A stretch of DNA of 47,117 nt from Ruminococcus flavefaciens (GCA_002373775.1 DFJW01000020.1:1-47117); one strand, 5' to 3'. Positions 25,286-34,337 are shown, counted from the stretch's first letter. The notes: generated by a model from the sequence alone, not told the origin. Program-made: numbers and translations.

Positions 25286-28200
25286 TCAGTTAGTCCATAC
25301 ATCCGGCTCTTCCGGTCTTACATACTCCTGAGAGTCGAGATAGAAGTCTGTATGCGGAGGCTGATTATAGCCGTTGTTCTGAGCAGCCACCTGTATCCTG
25401 TACTGACGGTTATGCATCAGAGTGTAGAGATTGTAGTTTGTAGTATATGTTGTTGTGAATACTCTGATCTTGTCTGTTCCGCACGGGAAGAGCATCTCTT
25501 CACGCCAGTCACCTGTAAGGTCACATGTGATGCAAGCATTGGACTTGGAGTAATTGTTATAGCCTACGCCGTCACCTGTGAATACTCTGCCCATACCATA
25601 CTGGTCAGCCATAGTTCTGTCAAGAACAGCTCTTTCAGCCTTATCTGTCCAGTATACTACGGAATTCTGTCCCCACTTGGTTATGTCTGCCCAGTCGCAG
25701 ACCTTGGCATGAGAACCTGAGCAATTATATACCACAGAGTTGTGTGAACCTACCATTTCAGCGCCGCCGTTGCCTGAAACAAGATTATCAGCAACACAGC
25801 GTCCTGTATCTCCGCCTGCTTCTTCACGGAACAGTGCCTTGCCTGTCTTTCCGTCGCGGAGAACTGTACCGTAGCCTATCCAGTGGCCGTCGCTCATAGG
25901 CGATTTTTCGTCTTCAAGGCACTGGAATATCTCAACGCCGGGATTTGCAGGATCAAAGTCGCCGATATGGATAGCGTCACCGTGTGCCATTCCTGATGTA
26001 TAGAGGAGCTTGCCGTTATCGTCGATAACTGCTGAGCCGCATACCACTTCGTCCTTGCCGTCGCCGTCAACATCTGCTCCGAGGCAGTGGTGGTTGCCGT
26101 CGCCGTATCCGGCAGCTGAACTGTTATGCCCTGTGTCGAATGTCCACTTCTTTACGAGTTTGCCGTTGTTTACGCCCCATGCTGCCATTGCAAGTCTTGT
26201 ATAGTATCCGCGTCCGAAGCATGCGTATGCCTGAGAACCACCGTCAAGATATGCTACACAAGCTGTGAAACGGTCTACACGGTTGCCGTAGTCGTCGCCC
26301 CAGTTAGTGACAGTGCCTCTGCCGGGATCATAGTTTTGCGTATCGAGAGCCTTTCCTGTAGCTCCGTCAAAGAGTGTGATATACTCAGGACCTTCGAGTA
26401 TCTTGCCGATTACATAGCTGTTCTTTGAAGCTCTGTAGTAGGTAGAGCGATAGTCCTTGGAACCGTCACCAACGACCTTGCCTGTACCGTCAACAGTTCC
26501 GTCAGCTGTCTTGCATATCATCTCGCACTTGCCGTCGCCGTCAAAGTCATATACCATGAACTGAGTATAATGAGCACCTGCACGGATGTTCTTTCCGAGA
26601 TCAACACGCCATACGAATGTACCGTCAAGGCGGTAGCAGTCAATGAATACAGTGCCTGTATATCCGTCATTGGAGTTGTCCTTTGAATTTGAAGGATCCC
26701 ACTTTACGAAGATCTCATACTTTCCGTCGCCGTCGATATCTCCGACTGAGCAGTCGTTTGGCGTATACGAACATGTGCTGCCGTCAGGCATAGTCTGGTC
26801 AGCAGGCTGTCTGAGCTGGATGTCAAAATATGCTCCGCTGACACCGCCGTTTGTGTTCGTATAATTGGTTGAGAACTGTGCGAATTCAGTGTTTTCGCCG
26901 TTTACATATGTATCAATGGTGTAAACATCAGTAGCTGTGCCCTGTGCATCAAAGTAGTTTGTAGCCTGATCTGTGGTGAATGTTCCGAGCTTGGTGCGCT
27001 CATCATTTGCAGTTATCCTCCAGAGATCGAAGGTGGTGTTCTCATTGTCAGTTGCAAGGAGTCTCCAGCTTACGAGGTTTCCGTTCTTGGCATGAGCCAT
27101 TGAAACGCCGCGGTCGAGTTTCTCAACGCGAACGCCCTGCGTAGCCTTGACTGCCGGTGCTGATTTTCCAGTCCGGGTTATCTCGATATAGTCCATATTA
27201 GGTCCGCCGACGGATTTCGTCGCATAAGCCTTTATGGTATTCTTGCCCTTGTTGAGGTGGACTACAGCTGTGGCATCTGACCATGTTGTCCATGCGCCTG
27301 TAGCATTGAAGTCCACATACTGACCGTAAGCTCTGTCGCCGTTGGTGATGAGTTTTATCTGACGATTATCTTCAGTGCCGTTTGCATAGCGGAAGTCAAC
27401 TTCATAATTGCCATCTGCCGGAGCATCTACTGTCCATTCGATATATCCGCCTATGGCATTATCATAATTCACATAAGCTCTTCCGGCGAATCCGGCATTT
27501 GTGGATTCCTCCCAGCCCTTGTGGTACTCAGCCTCTACTGCATAATAGCGCTCAGCAACTCCTGGCTCGACAGGTTCTTTATCAGTCTTGGAGAGCTTTA
27601 TATAGTCGATATTCGGACCGCCGTTCTCCGTAGAAGAAACAGCCTTGATAGTATTCGTGCCTGATGTGAGAGGAAGTACGACACTGCTGTCGCTCCATGC
27701 CGTCCATGCATCAGTGCCGTTGAAGCTGATGTAGTAAGGCGTATTTCCGCCGTTTACATAGACCGCCATTGTTCGGTCGTCATTCTTGCCGTTTGAATAG
27801 CGGAAATCCACTTCATAATTGCCGCTCTCGGTCACATTTACTGTCCATTCTATAGAGCTTCCGACCTCATTATTGACATTTGCATATCCGTCCTCGCACT
27901 CATAGCCGGTATTGATCGTCTCATTGGCGATACCGCCGTCTACACTTGCATATGCAGCGTAGTATTTATCAGGAGGTGCAGTGGTGGTAGTTGTTGTGGT
28001 AGTGGAAGTAGTAGTTGTTGTCGTGGTTGTGGTCGTGGTGGCAGAAGTAGTTGTTTCTTCTCCCGGACCGTCATAGGGATATGTGGCATCAGGGAAATTG
28101 ACTGAATGGAAAACATCGCTGTCAGCGTCAAATACCACATTCACCGCAGAACCGTCCTTGCTCCTGATAACGATATCATTCTGTCCTGCCGGCAGTTTAA

Positions 28201-28759
28201 CGATAACTATGACTTCGTCATCAACGGGATCGGCTGGTATGATGACAGGAGTGTATTCGCTGCTGTTGTTGGCAATGAGCATGAGCTCGGTATCAGACGA
28301 AGGATGAGATGTTACTTTGAAGCGGAATTTGTAGTTTCCGTTTTCTTCAGTCCCGACTGTGTATCTCATAACATCTGATGCACTGTCGGAATCGCTGCCC
28401 AGCTTTGAGCCCAGCCCTGTGGAAAGTTCCGCATATTCGCCGACATGATGTGTCTTGTCCAGAGTTATGAGCCACTGCATTATTGCTATGGCATCTGCCA
28501 TATTGACTTCACCGTCAGCATTTGCATCCGCCGCCAGAAGTTCCGTGCCTGTGATGTCAGTCAGACCGAGTTTGTAGGACTGGATGGTCTGCGCATCAAG
28601 ATTGGTGACACCGTCGTTTCCGATAACATCGCCTCTGAGATAATAGATCTTTGCGTCATCAGCAGCCGAAACAGATGAAACGACCGGTGCAGATGAAAGG
28701 CTGAGTGCAGCACTCAAAGCGAGAGCAGTACCGCGCATAGCCTTGTGATTTCTCTTCAT
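25286..28759 (-). CDS. Cellulosomal rhamnogalacturonan lyase (PL11) with N-terminal dockerin and two CBM35
   Basis: Secreted enzyme cleaving the rhamnogalacturonan-I backbone of pectin. Order: signal peptide (1-33), dockerin (38-102), uncharacterised strand-rich stretch (105-232), Thr linker (about 236-260), CBM35 (about 265-393), second CBM35 (about 402-530), PL11 catalytic domain (540-1157) with VSWRLLATDNE, DGDGKYE repeats and QYRIQVAAQNNGYNQPPHT. The two CBM35 share GGPN-DYI and TWSD. In the dockerin the half containing DAQTIQSYKLG comes first and that with DANADGEVNMADA second, opposite to the other dockerins here. It has a strong promoter (28862-28890) and an unusually long leader. Confidence 0.94.
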   Translation of the reverse strand: MKRNHKAMRGTALALSAALSLSSAPVVSSVSAADDAKIYYLRGDVIGNDGVTNLDAQTIQSYKLGLTDITGTELLAADANADGEVNMADAIAIMQWLITLDKTHHVGEYAELSTGLGSKLGSDSDSASDVMRYTVGTEENGNYKFRFKVTSHPSSDTELMLIANNSSEYTPVIIPADPVDDEVIVIVKLPAGQNDIVIRSKDGSAVNVVFDADSDVFHSVNFPDATYPYDGPGEETTTSATTTTTTTTTTTSTTTTTTTTAPPDKYYAAYASVDGGIANETINTGYECEDGYANVNNEVGSSIEWTVNVTESGNYEVDFRYSNGKNDDRTMAVYVNGGNTPYYISFNGTDAWTAWSDSSVVLPLTSGTNTIKAVSSTENGGPNIDYIKLSKTDKEPVEPGVAERYYAVEAEYHKGWEESTNAGFAGRAYVNYDNAIGGYIEWTVDAPADGNYEVDFRYANGTEDNRQIKLITNGDRAYGQYVDFNATGAWTTWSDATAVVHLNKGKNTIKAYATKSVGGPNMDYIEITRTGKSAPAVKATQGVRVEKLDRGVSMAHAKNGNLVSWRLLATDNENTTFDLWRITANDERTKLGTFTTDQATNYFDAQGTATDVYTIDTYVNGENTEFAQFSTNYTNTNGGVSGAYFDIQLRQPADQTMPDGSTCSYTPNDCSVGDIDGDGKYEIFVKWDPSNSKDNSNDGYTGTVFIDCYRLDGTFVWRVDLGKNIRAGAHYTQFMVYDFDGDGKCEMICKTADGTVDGTGKVVGDGSKDYRSTYYRASKNSYVIGKILEGPEYITLFDGATGKALDTQNYDPGRGTVTNWGDDYGNRVDRFTACVAYLDGGSQAYACFGRGYYTRLAMAAWGVNNGKLVKKWTFDTGHNSSAAGYGDGNHHCLGADVDGDGKDEVVCGSAVIDDNGKLLYTSGMAHGDAIHIGDFDPANPGVEIFQCLEDEKSPMSDGHWIGYGTVLRDGKTGKALFREEAGGDTGRCVADNLVSGNGGAEMVGSHNSVVYNCSGSHAKVCDWADITKWGQNSVVYWTDKAERAVLDRTMADQYGMGRVFTGDGVGYNNYSKSNACITCDLTGDWREEMLFPCGTDKIRVFTTTYTTNYNLYTLMHNRQYRIQVAAQNNGYNQPPHTDFYLDSQEYVRPEEPDVWTN
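27979..28056. repeat. Trinucleotide repeat encoding the Thr linker of the first PL11
   Basis: On the coding strand runs of ACN (mainly ACA, ACC, ACT) encode about 23 Thr interrupted by Ser and Ala. Such tracts can change length by slippage. Confidence 0.85.
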
Positions 28760-28819
28760 TATGATCTCCCCTTTTCAAAAACTAAAAAAGTAAAAAAGAT
28801 GAATAAATTAAAAACGGTA

Positions 28820-28848
28820 AATGTCCACAAGCCTATTTGTGTAACATT
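28820..28848. promoter_or_regulatory. Imperfect 29-bp dyad in the leader of the first PL11
   Basis: AATGTCCACAA-GCCTAT-TTGTGTAACATT: outer arms AATGT/ACATT and inner CACAA/TTGTG pair. It lies just downstream of the predicted start site (about 28855). It could be an operator or a 5' stem-loop. Confidence 0.5.
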
Positions 28849-28861
28849 TTATAGCAATTAA

Positions 28862-28890
28862 ATTATACCAGAATCTATACCGTATGTCAA
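28862..28890 (-). promoter_or_regulatory. Sigma-A promoter of the first PL11 lyase
   Basis: On the minus strand TTGACA (28885-28890), 17-nt spacer, TATAAT (28862-28867). Both boxes match consensus perfectly. Confidence 0.92.
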
Positions 28891-29001
28891 GGGATTTTCA
28901 GCCAAAACCGTCATAAAGCGCAAAAGGTCATAAACGCGATATAATAAATCATTTTGAATATGCTAAATATAATTGCTATAATAGTCTCACTATCATCCGG
29001 C

Positions 29002-29030
29002 TTGACTTTTCGCCTTATATGGTGTATAAT
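29002..29030 (+). promoter_or_regulatory. Sigma-A promoter of the Ig-like dockerin protein
   Basis: TTGACT (29002-29007), 17-nt spacer, TATAAT (29025-29030). The Shine-Dalgarno GGAGG is at 29067-29071. Confidence 0.9.
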
Positions 29031-29078
29031 TAACGTAAAATACAAGAACGACAGATAGACATCTTTGGAGGTATATAA

Positions 29079-30599
29079 ATGAAATCGAACAGGATAGCAG
29101 CTTTTGCAGCTGCGGTTTGTATCACAGGCTCATCTTTGGCATATGCACCGGGATATATTGATAATGCCGCTGTGTATGCGGCGGACGAAACGATCTCGGG
29201 TACAGTGGAGCTGAAGATCGGTCAGTCAGTCACTGCACAGAAGACTTCCGGCAGCGAGTCACCGAAATGGTACAGCGAAGACGTCACCGTCGCCACAGTT
29301 GACAGCAATGGTACAGTCACTGCCGTCAGCGAAGGCGAGACTTTTGTGTATGCTGTTTTCACATCCAGCAAGCTGAAATTCCGCGTCATCGTCTCACCTG
29401 CTGAAGAAGAGGATCCCAAGCCCGCAGTCACCGATCTCGGAACTGTAAATCTCGACAACGAGCATGACGGTGCCGAACTCAAGCTCAACGATGCACCGGA
29501 AGGCGATATTGCATGGACTTCATCGGATACCAGCGTCGCTACAGTGGACAGCAGCGGAACGATCAAAGCTGTAGGCAAAGGAACTTGTACTATCAGCGCT
29601 GTTATCGGCTCAAATACATATATCGTGAACGTCATATCCACATATGAACCCACCGAAGAAGACATCACTGTAGTAAAAGCCGGCAGTTTCGCCCTTTCCA
29701 ATGCCAATCCGCAGGGACAGATCGACCTGAAACTCCCGGAAGGCACTGTTGCAGTCTGGAGCAGCAGCAACACCGATGTTGCAGTAGTTGATGAAAACGG
29801 TCTCGTCAAAGCAGTCGGCAAGGGCACATGCACTATAACAGCTGCGGTCGGGAAAGTGCGATACATCGCTGAACTCACTTCAACTTTTGATCCCGAAGCT
29901 GCTCCTGAAGAAGTGATACTCGGTGATATCACTCTCTCCAGCAGTCAGCCTTCAAAGAAACCCGGTCTCACGATACCGGCAGGTTCGGAACCTGTATGGA
30001 GCACATCAGACGCAAGCATCGCTGTCCCGGACGAGGACGGTTTCATAACCGCAAAGGGAAGCGGTACATGCCGCATAATAATAGCTCTCGGCGGAAAGAA
30101 TTATATCCTCAACGTCACATCCACATATCTCCCGCCCGAGGAAAGACCTGACAGCAGCAGCACTGTTCACATCAACGGTCTGAACAAGCAAGTCAGCCTC
30201 ACAGTCAGCGGAGAAGCTTCTTCTCCCGTATGGAGCAGCGACAATGAAGCGATAGTCACTGTCAGCCAGGACGGAAAAGTGACCTCAAATGGCTTCGGTA
30301 CTACACAGGTCTTCGCAAGATTCGAAAATTACGTTTCAGCCGTCACGATCGTGGTCGAGGCTTCCAATATCCCGGGAGATGCAAACTGCGATTATGAAGT
30401 GAATATGGCTGACGCCGTACTCGTCATGCAGGCTCAGGCAAATCCGGACATTTATGGTGTCGGCAAGCCCGACGGCATAACCGAACAGGGCGTAAAAAAC
30501 GCCGATGTCAGCGGCAGCGGTGACGGAATGACTATTCTCGACGCACAGACTATACAGGCTTACAAACTCGGAAAAGTCGATAAACTCCCGGTAGACTGA
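29079..30599 (+). CDS. Five-repeat Ig-like (Big_2) protein with C-terminal dockerin
   Basis: A 506-aa secreted protein with no catalytic domain. The signal peptide covers about 1-34. Five Big_2-like repeats follow at about 38-106, 118-186, 200-268, 280-348 and 360-427, each with the pattern W-S-S/T...VA.VD..G.V.A.G.G. The dockerin (432-503) has loop one DANCDYEVNMAD and loop two DVSGSGDGMTILD. Attachment to a cohesin is established for dockerins. A structural, adhesive or glycan-binding role is inferred from the repeats, which usually mediate surface contact. It is divergent from the first PL11 gene. Confidence 0.9.
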   Translation: MKSNRIAAFAAAVCITGSSLAYAPGYIDNAAVYAADETISGTVELKIGQSVTAQKTSGSESPKWYSEDVTVATVDSNGTVTAVSEGETFVYAVFTSSKLKFRVIVSPAEEEDPKPAVTDLGTVNLDNEHDGAELKLNDAPEGDIAWTSSDTSVATVDSSGTIKAVGKGTCTISAVIGSNTYIVNVISTYEPTEEDITVVKAGSFALSNANPQGQIDLKLPEGTVAVWSSSNTDVAVVDENGLVKAVGKGTCTITAAVGKVRYIAELTSTFDPEAAPEEVILGDITLSSSQPSKKPGLTIPAGSEPVWSTSDASIAVPDEDGFITAKGSGTCRIIIALGGKNYILNVTSTYLPPEERPDSSSTVHINGLNKQVSLTVSGEASSPVWSSDNEAIVTVSQDGKVTSNGFGTTQVFARFENYVSAVTIVVEASNIPGDANCDYEVNMADAVLVMQAQANPDIYGVGKPDGITEQGVKNADVSGSGDGMTILDAQTIQAYKLGKVDKLPVD

Positions 30600-30620
30600 T
30601 TTCAGAATCACATAATTATC

Positions 30621-30656
30621 AAAGCGCCGCAGGTACAAAGCCTGCGGCGCTTTTTT
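30621..30656. terminator. Terminator after the Ig-like dockerin gene
   Basis: A perfect 13-bp stem AAAGCGCCGCAGG / CCTGCGGCGCTTT with a 7-nt loop, then TTT. It also faces the convergent rodA gene. Confidence 0.93.
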
Positions 30657-30665
30657 GCGTTTACA

Positions 30666-31829
30666 TCAGTTCCATTCCTCGTCCTCATCGTAGAATACAT
30701 TATAGTTCACTGCACGATGACTGTAAGTGCTGAGCACAAGTCCGATGACTGCGTACATGCTTATCATAGCCGTACCGCCGGCACTCATAAAAGGCAGCGG
30801 TACACCTATTACCGGTGCTGCTTTGAGTACCATTCCTATATTCATTATGCAGTGAGAGAGCATAAGTCCGAAGGCTCCCATACATATGAATCTTCCGAGG
30901 CGATCGCGTGTTACGCGGCTGTCGGCAAATATCTTGAGGCATATATAGGCGAGAACCACGAGTATTCCGATCGAACCTACATATCCGAATACTTGTCCGG
31001 CATATGCAAATATAAAGTCATTGTGTATCTCGGGGACATAGATATAATCCGACGCACTGCGCAGTACTCCCTTGCCGAATACTCCGCCGGATTTCAGCGC
31101 AGCAAGTCCGAGATCCTGCTGATACTCTATGTCAGCGTCACTTCCGGGGTGGAATAGTATCGTTATACGCTTTTTGTGGAAGCTGTCCAGCGCAAAGAAC
31201 CACATACCTGCTACAGCTGCTCCGACAGCGATCGGTGCAGCTACTACATATTTCCATGATATCTTTGCCGAGCATATCATAAATGCGAATATAGCCCCGA
31301 ATACTATGGCTGTTCCGTAGTCGCCCTGAAGTCCGACTATGCCTATGGGCAGAAGTCCGTGGATCGCAAGCAGCAGCATATGCAGCGGCTTGTTCATGTC
31401 CTCTTCATCGCGGGACAGATGATAACTGAAAGTCAGTATGAACGCCAGCTTCAGTATCTCTGAAGGCTGGAACTGGATGAAGCCGAGATTCAGCCACGCT
31501 TTATCATCCGCTCCCGCTCTCTGATAACCGAGAGACGTAAATGTCAGCGCCACAAGCACAAGTGCGACAGGCACGAATACAAACCACAGTTTTACCAGTT
31601 TTCGGTAATCTATGAGTGATATCAGCGTCGCAACTCCGATGCCTGCGATCATCGAGAACAGCTGTGTCCGCCAGTAGCTTGCTCCGACGCCTTCTATGTC
31701 ACTTATCCCGCTCTCGCTTATGGAGTATATCAGCAGTGTACTTATTGCCGCAAGGATAGTGACAGCGAATATCAATCCGGCGTCGATGCTGTGTTTGTTG
31801 ACCGATAGTTTTTTAAATGCCGATTTCAT
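30666..31829 (-). CDS. rodA: Rod-shape determining glycosyltransferase RodA
   Basis: SEDS-family peptidoglycan glycosyltransferase in the membrane, working with a class B PBP in cell elongation. It has about ten membrane helices over 387 aa. The motifs KAWLNLGFIQFQPSEILKLAFI, GDYGTAIVF and LPFMSAGGTAMI are typical of RodA/FtsW/SpoVE. The presence of FQPSE and VLPFMSAGGT favours RodA over FtsW, though this is not certain. The start has a GGAAGG site, 26 bp after yifB. It is the last gene of the three-gene operon. Confidence 0.93.
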   Translation of the reverse strand: MKSAFKKLSVNKHSIDAGLIFAVTILAAISTLLIYSISESGISDIEGVGASYWRTQLFSMIAGIGVATLISLIDYRKLVKLWFVFVPVALVLVALTFTSLGYQRAGADDKAWLNLGFIQFQPSEILKLAFILTFSYHLSRDEEDMNKPLHMLLLAIHGLLPIGIVGLQGDYGTAIVFGAIFAFMICSAKISWKYVVAAPIAVGAAVAGMWFFALDSFHKKRITILFHPGSDADIEYQQDLGLAALKSGGVFGKGVLRSASDYIYVPEIHNDFIFAYAGQVFGYVGSIGILVVLAYICLKIFADSRVTRDRLGRFICMGAFGLMLSHCIMNIGMVLKAAPVIGVPLPFMSAGGTAMISMYAVIGLVLSTYSHRAVNYNVFYDEDEEWN

Positions 31830-31855
31830 TGTTTTCCTTCCTTGTATATCTTTCT

Positions 31856-33388
31856 TTATTCTTCAGCAGACCAGTATTTCCTGTCAAGGCTGCGGTACTG
31901 TGCAGCGGCAGCGATATGCTGCTTCTTTATGACCTCATCACCGTTAAGATCGGCGATAGTACGGGCTACTTTCAGTATCCTGTCATAAGCTCTCGCACTC
32001 AGTCCAAGCTTGTCAAACACATTTTTCATGAGCTGAGAAGCAGCATCATCCATGGGACACGACTCCTGAAGCTTGTCCGGAGTTATGAGCGCATTGCAGG
32101 TTATTCCTGTTCCGCGGAAGCGCTCTTCCTGTATCTTTCTTGCAGCTACAACACGCTGGCGGATAGCTTCGGAAGGCTCTTCGTGTGACTTTGAAGCCAG
32201 ATCTTCGTACTCCACGGGAGCAACTTCGATATGAAGGTCGAAACGATCCAGCAGCGGTCCTGATATCTTCGAGAGGTATCCTGCCACTTTTTTCTGAGGA
32301 CATATACATTTTCTCTTAGGGTGACCGTAATATCCGCAGGGACACGGATTCATAGCACCTATGAGCATTATCGTACACGGATACGATACCGTGCCTGATG
32401 CACGGGCTATAGTGACTTTTCTGTCCTCAAGGGGCTGGCGCAGTATCTCAAGCGTCTTGCGGTCGAACTCGGCAAGTTCATCAAGGAAAAGCACTCCGTT
32501 GTGAGCAAGAGAGACTTCTCCGGGATGCGGGACTGTGCCGCCTCCTGCAAGTCCGGCAGATGATATGGTATGATGCGGAGACCTGAACGGTCTCTTTGTT
32601 ATTATAGGCTTTTCCGGGGTAAGTAATCCGGAAATAGAGTGTATCTTCGTGGTTTCAAGAGCTTCTTCGAAAGTAAGCGGCGGAAGTATCGAAGGCATGC
32701 GCTTGGCGAGCATGCTTTTTCCGCTTCCGGGCGAGCCGATGAGCAGTGCATTATGACCTCCGGCAGCCGCTATCTCAAGGGCTTTCTTCGCAGACTGCTG
32801 TCCGCGTACATCCGAAAAATCGAGATTATCCGTATAGTCAGCCTCGTCCGGCACATAATGCTCAGTCGGAGAAAGCTGTTCTTCATCCCGGAAATGCTTT
32901 ATCAGTTCCTCTGCATTTCGGACTCCGTATATCTCCACTCCTTCGATAACCGAAGCTTCTTTCGCATTTTCAGCCGGAACAAATACCGAGCCTATTCCCT
33001 GTTCCCTCGCGAGCATGACCATGGGAAGTACTCCGTTTATCCTTCTGATATCGCCGTTAAGCGATATCTCTCCAATGAAGGCACAGTCATCCGTATCCTT
33101 GTTTATCATGCGCATTCCGCGGAGTATAGCCATGAATATCGCCATATCGTGCACCGATCCGCTCTTTTTGGTGTCAGCAGGTGCAAGATTTATCATGACC
33201 GAAGCCACCGGGAAGCTTATGCTGCATGAACGGAGTGCCGCTTTTATGCGTTCCCGGCTCTCCTTGACTACTGTGTCCGGAAGTCCTACTATATCGAACT
33301 GCGGCTGTCCACGGCTTATATCAATCTCCACATCCACTGGAAAGGCATTCAGTCCGAAAAGTCCAAGGCTTGATATCTTTGCAAACAT
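31856..33388 (-). CDS. yifB: YifB-family Mg-chelatase-like AAA ATPase
   Basis: A 510-aa AAA+ ATPase of the ComM/YifB family, which in other bacteria aids branch migration of integrated DNA. The start at 33388 gives MFAKISSLGLFG, the family's usual beginning, after an AAGGGA site. It has an N-terminal Lon-like domain (DIVGLPDTVVKESRERIKAAL), Walker A GSPGSGKSMLAKR, Walker B VLFLDELAEFD and a C-terminal zinc-binding region with CPCGYYGHPKRKC. It lies 4 bp after the upstream gene, with which it overlaps in expression, and 26 bp before rodA. Confidence 0.95.
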   Translation of the reverse strand: MFAKISSLGLFGLNAFPVDVEIDISRGQPQFDIVGLPDTVVKESRERIKAALRSCSISFPVASVMINLAPADTKKSGSVHDMAIFMAILRGMRMINKDTDDCAFIGEISLNGDIRRINGVLPMVMLAREQGIGSVFVPAENAKEASVIEGVEIYGVRNAEELIKHFRDEEQLSPTEHYVPDEADYTDNLDFSDVRGQQSAKKALEIAAAGGHNALLIGSPGSGKSMLAKRMPSILPPLTFEEALETTKIHSISGLLTPEKPIITKRPFRSPHHTISSAGLAGGGTVPHPGEVSLAHNGVLFLDELAEFDRKTLEILRQPLEDRKVTIARASGTVSYPCTIMLIGAMNPCPCGYYGHPKRKCICPQKKVAGYLSKISGPLLDRFDLHIEVAPVEYEDLASKSHEEPSEAIRQRVVAARKIQEERFRGTGITCNALITPDKLQESCPMDDAASQLMKNVFDKLGLSARAYDRILKVARTIADLNGDEVIKKQHIAAAAQYRSLDRKYWSAEE

Positions 33389-33392
33389 ATTA

Positions 33393-34070
33393 TCATCCCT
33401 TTCCAAGCTTTATCGTGCTTTCTGAAATAGTACAGTACTTTCCGCTCTCAGGTACATAGCTGTTCGGTCTGCCTGCGATATCAGATCCGCCGAGTTCCGG
33501 CATTTCAAGCTGTTCATCTTCTTCCCTCGTATCAGCTCTTCTGTTCTGCCATTCCTCCTTGTAGGGAGAAGCATTCGTGCTTTTCGGCGAATGCGGGATA
33601 AGTGCCTCACTGAAAAGCGGATATCCCTCTATCCCTTTCAGCATCTCCTGATCCGCATAAACAGAAAAAACGAACCTGTTTTTTATCAGTCCTATAAGGC
33701 ATATTGTGAACACTACCGGATCTGTAACTACTATCGCTCCCAGAGCCATAGCTGCAAACAGCAGCGACAATATTATGCCGAATATCTTTTTCTCACCGCA
33801 TGCTATATAGGATATCAGAAACAAAGCTATTATCTCAGCTGACTGAAAAAAATATGCGGTGACATCTGATTTCACCGAAAAAAGAGATATCAGGATATAG
33901 AACGTATTGAAACGTATCGAAAGCATAGAAAAAACAAAAAGTATGCCGCATGAAGCTGCTGTATACAACATGACGCTCCGGCTGTAGTCCTTTATCTCTG
34001 TCATTCTCTTGGCACAATCCGGATAATGGCTGTGATCCGGCTGTTCAATGATAGGTCTCCTTTTGCCCAT
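33393..34070 (-). CDS. Membrane protein of unknown function
   Basis: A 225-aa protein with four to five hydrophobic segments between about residues 30 and 135, followed by a polar C-terminal tail (about 90 aa, rich in Glu, Arg and Asn) that is probably cytoplasmic. The start at 34070 (MGKRRPI) has AAGGAGG at a good distance; the ATG 6 nt upstream abuts that site. The stop overlaps the region just before the yifB start, so it is co-transcribed with yifB and rodA. I recognise no family. Confidence 0.75.
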   Translation of the reverse strand: MGKRRPIIEQPDHSHYPDCAKRMTEIKDYSRSVMLYTAASCGILFVFSMLSIRFNTFYILISLFSVKSDVTAYFFQSAEIIALFLISYIACGEKKIFGIILSLLFAAMALGAIVVTDPVVFTICLIGLIKNRFVFSVYADQEMLKGIEGYPLFSEALIPHSPKSTNASPYKEEWQNRRADTREEDEQLEMPELGGSDIAGRPNSYVPESGKYCTISESTIKLGKG

Positions 34071-34108
34071 TTCCATCCTCCTTATCAGAAAAGAGTATAT
34101 ACATTTAT

Positions 34109-34137
34109 ATTATATCACTTTCTGCCTGAAATGTAAA
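34109..34137 (-). promoter_or_regulatory. Sigma-A promoter of the membrane protein-yifB-rodA operon
   Basis: On the minus strand TTTACA (34132-34137), 17-nt spacer, TATAAT (34109-34114). Confidence 0.8.
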
Positions 34138-34253
34138 TAGCGCAGGTGCAAATCGGTGTGCATTTTTGTTATGTCACAATCCCCATATTATATCAACAGT
34201 CAGAGCTCATATTCTGCTGATCAAACAAATCTCAGAAATGTCTTCTATTAGGG

Positions 34254-34301
34254 TTGACAAACGTCAAAGAAAGTGTTATCATATGAACAGGTATTCATAT
34301 G
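34254..34301 (+). promoter_or_regulatory. Promoter with overlapping operator for the MacB-type ABC exporter
   Basis: TTGACA (34254-34259), 17-nt spacer, TATCAT (34277-34282). The perfect inverted repeat CATATGAA-CAGGTA-TTCATATG (34280-34301) covers the -10 end and the start site. A second overlapping dyad CAGGTAT...ATACCTG (34288-34311) continues downstream. A repressor of TetR or GntR type is plausible, but no such gene lies next to it. Confidence 0.78.
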
Positions 34302-34337
34302 TTCATACCTGCTAACATGATAGAAAGAGGGAATAAT

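Larger units (their letters stand above)
28760..29078. other. Intergenic region of 319 bp between divergent dockerin genes
   Basis: It holds promoters for both neighbours, a 29-bp imperfect palindrome (28820-28848) in the transcribed leader of the lyase, and otherwise AT-rich sequence. No small gene or RNA is apparent. Confidence 0.8.

Noticed and set aside
34299..34337. Upstream start for the MacB-type ATPase
   Set aside because: ATG 34299 lies in the operator dyad near the transcription start, without a ribosome site; ATG 34338 has one.
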